A stretch of 11,888 bases of DNA from JASSUD01 sp031963365 (GCA_031963365.1 JASSUF010000075.1:1-11888), one strand, 5' to 3'; shown: positions 1-5,399, numbered from the stretch's first letter. A program made the numbers and translations. Notes: generated by a model from the letters alone, not told the origin.

Positions 1-26
1 AGATAATTTGCGAAATATAATTATCT
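1..26. repeat. AT-rich inverted repeat at window edge
   Basis: AGATAATT (1-8) is perfectly complementary to AATTATCT (19-26), with a 10-base loop. The repeat begins at the first base of the window, so the stem could be longer outside it. It could be the end of a terminator or another palindromic site of an upstream gene, but it is very AT-rich and could also be chance. Confidence 0.35.
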
Positions 27-144
27 TAATATGCTAACCGAATGCCATTGGTTGGCGGTGAGGCACGAACCCCAACACGCAGGCCACTACATCCTTGATG
101 ACCAGCTTACAAACTCCAAAAATAAAGTGCCCACGAAAGTTAGA

Positions 145-181
145 CCTCTGATCTGACAACTTCTTCTCGTCAAATCGGAGG
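145..181. repeat. Long imperfect hairpin (13-bp arms, 11-base loop)
   Basis: Arm CCTCTGATCTGAC (145-157) pairs with GTCAAATCGGAGG (169-181): eleven Watson-Crick pairs, one G-U wobble and one mismatch (C-A), closing an 11-base pyrimidine-rich loop. No T-run follows on either strand, so it is not a standard intrinsic terminator. It could be part of a structured small RNA, a mobile-element end, or a protein-binding site. No function can be assigned. Confidence 0.6.
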
Positions 182-265
182 CTGTCGGACATGTTGAGGG
201 CAAATATCATCTAGCTTTGCTAGGTTCCGGGACTATCCAAAACATGGTGCAGCGCAGAGAGTGCG

Positions 266-301
266 AAGAACGTTCTTATAGTACAATTAAGAATTTTCTT
301 A
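266..301 (+). promoter_or_regulatory. Twin AAGAANNTTCTT palindromes with -10-like box before the F-box-like gene
   Basis: Two 12-bp palindromes of the same form, AAGAACGTTCTT (266-277) and AAGAATTTTCTT (289-300, within TAAGAA-TT-TTCTTA at 288-301), lie 23 bp apart centre to centre. Between them is TATAGT (277-282), a five-of-six match to a sigma-70 -10 box that overlaps the end of the first palindrome. No good -35 box is visible 16-19 bp upstream. The layout fits a regulated promoter with two operator sites about 30-65 bp before the start codon, but the second palindrome is AT-rich and the promoter call is inference. Confidence 0.35.
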
Positions 302-331
302 TTTAACCGAAGTTAGAAAGCGCAGAGCACT

Positions 332-2311
332 ATGCCCAAGATTACCAGCTGCCCCCCTTCCCCTATAAGGAATTTGCCTCCTGAAATTATGCGAATAATT
401 TTGGAAAAAATACATGAGAATGAAAAAGCCGATGATCATGAATTAAGCCACTCAATGGATCTGCGCCATCTAGGCGAGGCATTCATTCCAGACTTTGTGA
501 GAAAGCCTGATTCTGTAAAAAACCCATACACTCAACAGAAAGCGACTCCACGGGAAATATACAATATTTTAATTCTCAAATTAGTGAGCAATACAAATTT
601 TCCTCTGGAGTTATTTAATTCTTTATTAGATTATTTTGTTGAAGAAAAATGCTTAGATCTGGAAGCAGCACTAACCTTACCCTCAGCCCAAAAAAGAAAA
701 GATTTAGAATTGCATATCATTCAACGTACTGACTTAATGATTCGTGCTTTAAAAGAAGAAGTGCATTTCGAAAAATTACAGGAAAATATTCAAGCTTTTC
801 CTTTTGAAAATATCCAAAATTTTCCTTTGGAATGCATTGGGTTTGGTAAAACATTGTGTGAAAATCTCTCGAATATACCTGCGCATTTACAGGAATTCTT
901 TTTAAAAGAAGGAAATAAGCTAATAGGGCATACTGAAGGGTATGAATTACTAGATGCATCATCTAAGGCAGATGGCGCACCTGAATTAAAAAGAATAATC
1001 AACGCATTGCATGCAGATTATCTGGGTAATTTTATAAGTAGGCTGATAAAAAAACAGCCTGACAGGTTAAATAGTTTAGAGTATTTCCAGGCATTAACCT
1101 GCAGACTACAAGATGTTTCGAATAAGGATCTGCCTTTACTTCTGGAGTTAGTGCGTAACGATGTGATGGGCTTAGTAAGCCTTAATCCTCTTCATGAGCA
1201 GTTTTTTGATGCTCTTGTTCAGAAATTTGATGATTTTCCTGAGAGCATGCATGGCCAGCTCCTAGTTGAGCTTGCCTCAATGATCCAGTATTTGAAGTCT
1301 GGCCGAATTGAAACGATTCAGTGGTTCGCAGCGCAAATAGATGTTTTGACTGATGATGCAAACAAGATGTCCATCCTAAAGGTTCTGGCGGAACAGACTT
1401 CGCAACGCTGTTCTTTTTATGCCAGAGGGAATGATCAATTAGCTTTGATGGAAATTATTGAAAAAAATCTGCTTAATATCCCTATTGATCAGATTGGAGG
1501 AATTCTTGGCAGGCTGGCAGAGAGTACGAATGGGGCATGGACAGCGGACATGCAGTTGCGGATTTTGAATTTGCTTGGGAACTACTTGCCTATTATTCCT
1601 GATAGTCAAATTAGGTTAGCCTTAGAAGGCTTTTCATACAGTGGTATGGACTTCCAATCAGCAGAAATGCAGGAGCGTGCTTTTAGTTTAGTTAATCGCT
1701 ACTTACCTAAAATCCCTAGTAATCAAATTGGGGGTATTCTTTGTGGGCTAGCACAGCATATGCGCTGGTTAAGCACAGAGACCTTGAGGCAGGATTCTTT
1801 TAATTTGATTAAGGACAATTTGGCTAATATTCCTAATAGTCAGCTTGGTGAAGTTTTGGAGGGAGTGGCACTTAACCTATGGCATTTTGAATCAGAGGCC
1901 ATACAGCTGCATGCTTTTAATTTTCTTGAAGAGAATTTAAAACAGGCGATTGAGCTAAACATCTTAACCGAAAAACAGCATTCAGAAATTTTGAAACAAT
2001 TTTCCAATATTTTTGGTTATATAGCTCCTGAAGATGCCCCCAGGATATTTTTTGAGCAAATAAAACCTAATATTTTCTCCTTACTCGAGAAAGGTATGCC
2101 TCACCTTTCTAACAAAAATCTTTCAAGTGTCCTGATAGAATTTTTCGATTTAGACATCTTAGACTACAAAGAAGAGGAACTATCTCGTATTTTTAGCTTA
2201 ACGGAAAACCATATAGACCGATTACCTGCATCTAAATTTGAAGATGTCCATGAGGCATATGCTGATGTTAAAGCCGTAGTTAATGGTTATTCTTTACATA
2301 CCGGTTCTTAA
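332..2311 (+). CDS. F-box-like protein with 39-residue alpha-helical repeats, putative host-directed effector
   Basis: The 659-residue product is not one I can name. Residues 14-27 (NLPPEIMRIILEKI) match the start of a eukaryotic F-box (LPxEIxxxIL), the part that contacts Skp1 in SCF ubiquitin ligases; the second half of the F-box is poorly matched. Residues 371-526 are four consecutive units of exactly 39 residues (starts 371, 410, 449, 488) with the pattern F-x-L-[IV]-x-x-x-L-x-x-IP-x-x-Q-[IL]-G-x-[IV]-L-x-G-[LV]-A. The pattern returns at 581-619 and 620-643. The units look like paired helices, so an armadillo/HEAT-like solenoid is expected. No signal peptide or membrane segment is seen. 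The ATG has only a weak ribosome site (GCAGAG, 320-325) but no better start exists. The gene is clearly more AT-rich than the dcw genes downstream. By analogy with bacterial F-box effectors, the N-terminus would recruit host Skp1 and the solenoid would bind a target; this is inference. It could instead be a cytoplasmic scaffold protein. Confidence 0.75.
   Translation: MPKITSCPPSPIRNLPPEIMRIILEKIHENEKADDHELSHSMDLRHLGEAFIPDFVRKPDSVKNPYTQQKATPREIYNILILKLVSNTNFPLELFNSLLDYFVEEKCLDLEAALTLPSAQKRKDLELHIIQRTDLMIRALKEEVHFEKLQENIQAFPFENIQNFPLECIGFGKTLCENLSNIPAHLQEFFLKEGNKLIGHTEGYELLDASSKADGAPELKRIINALHADYLGNFISRLIKKQPDRLNSLEYFQALTCRLQDVSNKDLPLLLELVRNDVMGLVSLNPLHEQFFDALVQKFDDFPESMHGQLLVELASMIQYLKSGRIETIQWFAAQIDVLTDDANKMSILKVLAEQTSQRCSFYARGNDQLALMEIIEKNLLNIPIDQIGGILGRLAESTNGAWTADMQLRILNLLGNYLPIIPDSQIRLALEGFSYSGMDFQSAEMQERAFSLVNRYLPKIPSNQIGGILCGLAQHMRWLSTETLRQDSFNLIKDNLANIPNSQLGEVLEGVALNLWHFESEAIQLHAFNFLEENLKQAIELNILTEKQHSEILKQFSNIFGYIAPEDAPRIFFEQIKPNIFSLLEKGMPHLSNKNLSSVLIEFFDLDILDYKEEELSRIFSLTENHIDRLPASKFEDVHEAYADVKAVVNGYSLHTGS
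1442..1909 (+). repeat. Four tandem 39-codon (117-bp) repeats inside the F-box-like gene
   Basis: Translated units begin ALMEII (residue 371), RILNLL (410), RAFSLV (449) and DSFNLI (488), and each carries an IP dipeptide 12-14 residues later followed by a Q-[IL]-G or Q-I-R motif and a hydrophobic [GR]-[LVF]-[AS] segment. The period is exactly 39 with no gaps. Conservation is at protein level and DNA identity is modest, so these are old duplications under selection on structure rather than a recent expansion. A degenerate unit precedes them (about residues 332-370) and a fifth with an insertion follows (from 527). Confidence 0.8.
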
Positions 2312-2358
2312 AGTTTTTGTAAAGCTGCGGGATTTTTCCTATCTCCTTTCAAAATGGC

Positions 2359-2389
2359 GCGTAGGTGGCGGTGAGGTATGCCCCTACGC
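2359..2389. repeat. 7-bp-stem hairpin with GGCGGTGAGG loop
   Basis: GCGTAGG (2359-2365) pairs perfectly with CCTACGC (2383-2389) around a 17-base loop that contains GGCGGTGAGG. The same ten bases occur at 54-63, again with a TTGG/CCAA or GTTGG/CCAAC pairing around them. There is no T-run directly after the stem, so it would be a weak terminator at best. It lies 48 bp after the stop codon of the F-box-like gene. Confidence 0.45.
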
Positions 2390-2532
2390 TACATTTTGCA
2401 GAGCATTCTCTCCTCTTTGCAGAATATACCTCTATTGCATTCAGACTTGTCTGTGATGTGATGTCAGCGCACTTTATTTACTTATCAACCAAGTAAAATG
2501 CTTTGAAAATCAATGAGACGAATGCGTGACTG

Positions 2533-2561
2533 CTTATAAAAATCTACTCAGGTTTTATAAG
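2533..2561. promoter_or_regulatory. Perfect 9-bp inverted repeat upstream of the membrane protein gene
   Basis: CTTATAAAA (2533-2541) and TTTTATAAG (2553-2561) are perfect inverted copies with an 11-base spacer. Their centres are 20 bp apart, about two helical turns, as expected for a dimeric regulator binding one face of DNA. TATAAA inside the left arm could serve as a -10 box. It ends 29 bp before the chosen ATG. Being AT-rich, it may also simply be promoter DNA. Confidence 0.4.
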
Positions 2562-2590
2562 TGTGCATCTGTATGTATATAGGAGAGAAA

Positions 2591-3100
2591 ATGACCAGTA
2601 TAAAAATAGATAGAACCTCTATCGCAAGCATTACGCCAACCATAGCAAGTCTTACGCCAACCTTTGTGGGTCCATACTGCAGTAGAGTAGCATCGATGCG
2701 GAGCACTACGTCAACGTATATCGATTTACCAGATTACCAATCAGATTATCAGTCAGAGTATTCCGTAGAGGATAGGGTAGAGGGTCTTTTTGTTAGTGAG
2801 GATTGCTTCGGGCATGCAGAGGTGTTGTTTGCGCTATCTGCGCTTTTTGCTGCGCTCAGTATTGGAGTGGGTTATACAACCTTTACTAGCTATGATGACC
2901 CTAAGTCTGCAACAGTACCTGTGGCTATTTTCGTTTTACTGACTTTTCTGAGTATAGTGGCAGGAGGCTATGGGTTTCATTGTAAACATGAAGCTTATCT
3001 GGATAAGCTAGCCGATCAGTATCCTGCATCGCGTTCTTCCCTAGCGCTTGAAGAAGCGGATCAGATTAGCGTTATAAATAGAGCTTATCTTGTTGGCTAA
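2591..3100 (+). CDS. Small two-helix membrane protein, unknown function
   Basis: I do not recognise this 169-residue protein. The ATG at 2591 is chosen because AGGAG (2581-2585) sits at proper distance; an in-frame GTG at 2561 would add ten residues but has no ribosome site. Residues 1-74 are polar, rich in Ser/Thr/Tyr, with short internal repeats (SITPTIASLTPT, residues 13-24; DYQSDYQSEYS, residues 48-58). Two hydrophobic helices follow, about 76-97 and 108-129, separated by a short polar loop (TSYDDPKSA). A 40-residue acidic tail ends the protein. There is no cleavable signal peptide, and both ends probably face the same side. The bilobed hydrophobic hairpin resembles in layout, not in sequence, the inclusion membrane proteins of chlamydiae. 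Lying beside an F-box-like gene, a host-directed role is possible but speculative; an ordinary inner-membrane protein is equally possible. Confidence 0.7.
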   Translation: MTSIKIDRTSIASITPTIASLTPTFVGPYCSRVASMRSTTSTYIDLPDYQSDYQSEYSVEDRVEGLFVSEDCFGHAEVLFALSALFAALSIGVGYTTFTSYDDPKSATVPVAIFVLLTFLSIVAGGYGFHCKHEAYLDKLADQYPASRSSLALEEADQISVINRAYLVG

Positions 3101-3534
3101 CCATTGGGCATTCAAAATAAAATCATAAACTATAAGCACAATATTAGGCATATATTGAAATAGGTAATAGATACATGCTCCACGCATGAATCTGCGCCTT
3201 GATGCTCTACCTTTATCGTGTCATTGCAGGCAGCACTCTGTTTCTCATTTCTCGATCAAGCTTGGTTAGACTGCGATGTACCAGCGGGCGTTGTACCGTT
3301 TCCATGCATGGCGTTTGACCACGCCGCTTTGGATCACTCCTCCTCTTCTATCCTTCCTATGCTTTTTTTCTATTCCATTTCAAATGGAATAGTCTTCCCC
3401 ACTAGTAATGCAATAAATCACTTCAAAACTAAACTAGATATACCCCCTTCACTTTATCTTTCAGCGCCCAAAACGAGGAACACCCTTGCAAAATAAAAGA
3501 TTTTAGGCGCTTGACCAAGGATTCGCATTCCTCT
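3101..3534. other. Intergenic region before the mraZ control region
   Basis: No gene that I can support. A GTG-initiated frame at 3218-3496 (92 codons) has no ribosome site and no recognisable motif. The stretch holds a small CATGC-TCCAC-GCATG hairpin (3175-3189), a GGCGT/ACGCC repeat near 3310-3325 and a 23-bp palindrome (3370-3392). I see no clear terminator for the membrane protein gene. Confidence 0.5.
3370..3392. repeat. 23-bp palindrome with 11-base arms
   Basis: CTATTCCATTT (3370-3380) and AAATGGAATAG (3382-3392) are perfect inverted copies around one central C. A poly-T stretch (T7, 3363-3369) lies on its left side, so on the minus strand the hairpin would be preceded, not followed, by T residues once transcribed; as an RNA terminator it fits neither strand well. 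It is more plausible as a protein-binding site or a decayed mobile-element end. Confidence 0.5.
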
Positions 3535-3539
3535 AAAGT
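3511..3539 (+). promoter_or_regulatory. Candidate promoter of the mraZ operon
   Basis: TTGACC (3511-3516, five of six bases of the -35 consensus) is followed after 17 bp by TAAAGT (3534-3539, four of six of the -10 consensus). The -10 overlaps the first MraZ box, which would explain repression by MraZ binding. Transcription would begin near 3546 and give a leader of about 200 bases. A start downstream of the hairpin at 3612-3630 cannot be excluded; for example TTTAAT at 3684-3689 is a -10-like box lacking a good -35. Confidence 0.4.
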
Positions 3540-3589
3540 GGGAAAAAGTGTTTTTAAGTGTAATTTTGTGTAAAAATGCCCCAAAGTGC
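3535..3589 (+). promoter_or_regulatory. MraZ box array (operator of the dcw cluster)
   Basis: Four direct repeats follow each other at exactly 10-bp steps: AAAGTGG (3535), AAAGTGT (3545), TAAGTGT (3555) and TTTGTGT (3565); a further AAAGTGC lies at 3583-3589. Known MraZ sites are arrays of short direct repeats, TGGG at regular spacing in E. coli and AAAGTG[T/G] in Mycoplasma, placed upstream of mraZ. The match in motif, period and position supports an operator bound by the mraZ product encoded about 160 bp downstream, with autoregulation of the cluster. The last copy is 18, not 20, bp from the fourth. Confidence 0.8.
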
Positions 3590-3593
3590 ATAG

Positions 3594-3640
3594 GAAAAAT
3601 CTATCGGATATATCTGTTTAACAAACAGATTTTTCTTATT
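3594..3640 (+). terminator. Intrinsic terminator or attenuator in the mraZ leader
   Basis: ATCTGTTT (3612-3619) and AAACAGAT (3623-3630) form a perfect 8-bp stem with a 3-base loop, directly followed by TTTTCTTATTTT, a Rho-independent terminator layout on the + strand. The stem is AT-rich, so it may be weak. GAAAAATCT (3594-3602) is perfectly complementary to AGATTTTTC (3627-3635), which includes the end of the terminator stem and its T-run, so a mutually exclusive fold is possible. The element lies after the MraZ boxes and 110 bp before mraZ, so it either blocks upstream read-through or attenuates the operon. Confidence 0.55.
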
Positions 3641-3739
3641 TTGCTTAAGAATTCCTGGACCTGCTTACGATTTCTTAGCGGGTTTTAATTTAAAGGCGGG
3701 AGCCACACTCCCTTCCACTCACTATTTTGCCCCCTCCCC

Positions 3740-3745
3740 AGGAGA
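3740..3745 (+). promoter_or_regulatory. Ribosome binding site that fixes the mraZ start
   Basis: AGGAGA lies five bases before TTG 3751. The only in-frame upstream start (TTG 3727) would place this site inside the coding region, and the segment it adds (PPPQEKQ) is not part of the MraZ family, so TTG 3751 is the likely start. Confidence 0.8.
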
Positions 3746-3750
3746 AGCAG

Positions 3751-4182
3751 TTGTTTCAAGGCGCGTCTGCGCTCACGCTCGATGCGAAGGGACGTATGTC
3801 TATCCCTTCGCGTTACCGGGAAGCGCTACAACTTGCTCCGCTTACTGGCCGGATGACGCTTACTAAGCATCCGGATGGTTGCCTGCTGCTTTTTCCTCAA
3901 AATGCTTGGGAGGTTTTTCGGGACAAAGTGGCGAGTCTGCCCATGAATGCGCATTGGTGGCGGCGGATTTTTCTGGGTAATGCTTTAGATATTGAGTTAG
4001 ATAGCGCGAGCCGCTTATTAATTAGTGCTGAGTTAAGGCTTGCAGCGCAGCTCGATAAAGAGGTGATGTTATTGGGGATGGGCGAGTATTTTGAGCTTTG
4101 GAATGCGCAGACTTATGCTGCGAAAGAGCATATTGCGATGGCTGAAGAGCTGCCCGATACGTTGAAAAATTTCATTTTTTAA
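3751..4182 (+). CDS. mraZ: Transcriptional regulator MraZ
   Basis: MraZ is a DNA-binding protein of the AbrB/SpoVT-like fold that forms rings and regulates the dcw operon. With the TTG start at 3751 the product has 143 residues, close to Burkholderia MraZ, and begins with the family N-terminus FQGASALTLDAKGR. Two tandem half-domains are visible, each with the conserved DxxxR signature: DAKGR at residues 11-15 and DSASR at 84-88. HPDGCLLLFP (40-49) and the LLGMGEYFELW segment (107-117) are typical. It is the first gene of the cluster; its stop codon lies 3 bases before rsmH. The AAAGTG repeat array about 160 bp upstream is its likely target, so autoregulation is expected. The rare TTG start may keep its level low. 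Confidence 0.95.
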   Translation: MFQGASALTLDAKGRMSIPSRYREALQLAPLTGRMTLTKHPDGCLLLFPQNAWEVFRDKVASLPMNAHWWRRIFLGNALDIELDSASRLLISAELRLAAQLDKEVMLLGMGEYFELWNAQTYAAKEHIAMAEELPDTLKNFIF

Positions 4183-4185
4183 CGG

Positions 4186-5208
4186 ATGCCCCTTTTAAAT
4201 ATGTTTACTGCTCCTAATACCCATTTACCTGTTTTGTTAAGCGAAGCGGTTGATTCCTTGGTATGGCGCCCTGACGGTGTGTATATCGATGGAACTTTCG
4301 GACGCGGAGGACATAGCCGAGCGATTTTGGACCGGTTAAATGCACAAGGGCGGCTTATTGCATTTGATAAGGACCCGCAGGCTTACGCTACAGCACAAAC
4401 GATAGAGGATGCGCGTTTTCATATTGTGCACAGCAGTTTTACAGCGCTAGAGCGCGCGCTAGAAATTAGTGGTGTATCGCAGGTGTCTGGAATCTTGCTG
4501 GATCTGGGTGTGTCTTCACCTCAGCTAGATGATGCAAACCGAGGGTTTAGTTTTCAGCATGATGGGCCGCTGGATATGCGCATGGACACCAGCTGTGGCT
4601 ATAGCGCTGCGCAGTGGCTAGCTCAGGTCAGTCAGGAAGAATTAGCGCACATTATTCAAGAATACTCGGATGAACGTTTTGCAAAGCAGATCGCAAAAGC
4701 CATTGTAGAGCGGCAAGCCCAATGCGAAACACTGGGACCACTGAATAGAACGCGAGAGTTAGCCGAGCTGGTTGCGCGCACCGTGAAAACACGAGAGCGC
4801 GGTCATCACCCAGCAACACGCACTTTTCAGGCTATTCGTATTCATATTAATCAAGAGTTACAGGAATTGCGTGCGGTATTAGAGCCTGCTGTACAGATGT
4901 TGGAACCTGGTGGGCGATTAGCAGTGATTAGTTTTCATTCACTGGAAGATCGCATAGTGAAGCATTTTTTGCAAAAACAAGCAGGCCTTACAAACCGTTT
5001 GCAAGATTTAGAGCATAAAGAAGTACCTCATAAACAACGGGCCCTTTTACGTCGATTGCCCATTCGTTTTGAGCAAGAAGAAGTGCCTACGCCTTTGATA
5101 ACTTTATTAGGTCGTATACGAGCTGGCGAAGCTGAAATTCAAGCGAATCCCAGAGCGCGTTCAGCCATTTTGCGTGTTGCACAAAGAAGCGGTATTTCGG
5201 GCGATTGA
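4186..5208 (+). CDS. rsmH: 16S rRNA (cytosine(1402)-N(4))-methyltransferase RsmH
   Basis: RsmH (formerly MraW) uses S-adenosylmethionine to N4-methylate C1402 in the decoding centre of 16S rRNA. Visible motifs: N-terminal HLPVLLSEAV (13-22), SAM-binding GTFGRGGHS (36-44), acidic FDKDP (60-64), LLDLGVSSPQLD (104-115), GPLDMRMD (127-134), RGHHPATRTFQAIRI (205-219) and ISFHSLEDRIVK (248-259). Length 340 is slightly above the usual 310-320. It begins 3 bases after mraZ without a clear ribosome site, so translational coupling to mraZ is likely; a second ATG at 4201 (residue 6) could be used instead. Unlike the tight arrangement common in Burkholderia, a 191-bp spacer separates it from ftsL. Confidence 0.97.
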   Translation: MPLLNMFTAPNTHLPVLLSEAVDSLVWRPDGVYIDGTFGRGGHSRAILDRLNAQGRLIAFDKDPQAYATAQTIEDARFHIVHSSFTALERALEISGVSQVSGILLDLGVSSPQLDDANRGFSFQHDGPLDMRMDTSCGYSAAQWLAQVSQEELAHIIQEYSDERFAKQIAKAIVERQAQCETLGPLNRTRELAELVARTVKTRERGHHPATRTFQAIRIHINQELQELRAVLEPAVQMLEPGGRLAVISFHSLEDRIVKHFLQKQAGLTNRLQDLEHKEVPHKQRALLRRLPIRFEQEEVPTPLITLLGRIRAGEAEIQANPRARSAILRVAQRSGISGD

Positions 5209-5216
5209 AGATATAC

Positions 5217-5292
5217 CCTACCTCAAATTAAGCTATATCAACAAAGGCTGTGAGGCACTTGTGAGCAGATCAATTTTTAGTGCTGAGGTAGG
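5217..5292. repeat. 9-bp inverted repeat framing the rsmH-ftsL spacer
   Basis: CCTACCTCA (5217-5225) is perfectly complementary to TGAGGTAGG (5284-5292), with 58 bases between. It starts 9 bases after the rsmH stop. A T-run (5308-5313) follows 15 bases after the right arm, too far for a standard terminator. A third related stretch, TACCTACC, occurs near 5333-5340. Possible readings are a small inserted element, an RNA structure between the two genes, or chance. Confidence 0.45.
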
Positions 5293-5387
5293 CTTCGTGT
5301 CTATATATTTTTTGAGTGCAGCCTCTAATTAATACCTACCCTTTCACCGATTTAAGCAGATTTTAAACAGGCTCTCATAACGCCCTG

Positions 5388-5392
5388 AAAGG
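5388..5392 (+). promoter_or_regulatory. Ribosome binding site of ftsL
   Basis: AAAGG ends seven bases before ATG 5400 and supports that start, after a 191-bp spacer that makes coupling to rsmH translation impossible. Confidence 0.7.
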
Positions 5393-5399
5393 TTCAACG

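Larger units (their letters stand above)
1..331. other. Gene-free region upstream of the F-box-like gene
   Basis: I find no open reading frame of useful length on either strand, no recognisable tRNA or rRNA, and no transposase remnant that I can identify. The stretch contains the edge repeat (1-26), a hairpin at 145-181, a small CTAGC-TTT-GCTAG hairpin at 211-223, and paired palindromes at 266-301 that probably belong to the promoter of the following gene. It may be a decayed intergenic region or hold a small RNA; the sequence alone does not decide. Confidence 0.5.
2312..2590. other. Intergenic region between the F-box-like gene and the membrane protein gene
   Basis: No gene is seen. It contains two inverted repeats (2359-2389 and 2533-2561). 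No clear intrinsic terminator with a T-tail follows the F-box-like gene. TTGAAA at 2503-2508 resembles a -35 box but has no well-spaced -10 partner; TATAAA at 2535-2540 resembles a -10 box but lies 26 bp away from it. Confidence 0.5.

Noticed and set aside
2561..2590. Upstream GTG start adding ten residues to the small membrane protein
   Set aside because: No ribosome site before it and the GTG begins at the last base of the inverted repeat; AGGAG before ATG 2591 fits much better.
3232..3345. Minus-strand short frame ending in KRYNARWYIAV, considered as a transposase remnant
   Set aside because: Only about 23 codons, its purine-rich stretch is too close to the start codon, and I cannot match it to a known transposase.
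3218..3496. GTG-started frame of 92 codons between the membrane protein gene and mraZ
   Set aside because: No ribosome site, no recognisable motif, it spans the 23-bp palindrome, and its composition looks non-coding.
3576..3593. Five-codon leader peptide (MPQSA) just before the attenuator-like hairpin
   Set aside because: It has no ribosome site and no run of regulatory codons, so it is probably chance.
5312..5340. Possible internal promoter for ftsL (TTGAGT at 5312, AT-rich region after)
   Set aside because: No -10 box at a workable distance; TATATT at 5304-5309 lies upstream of it and has no -35 partner.
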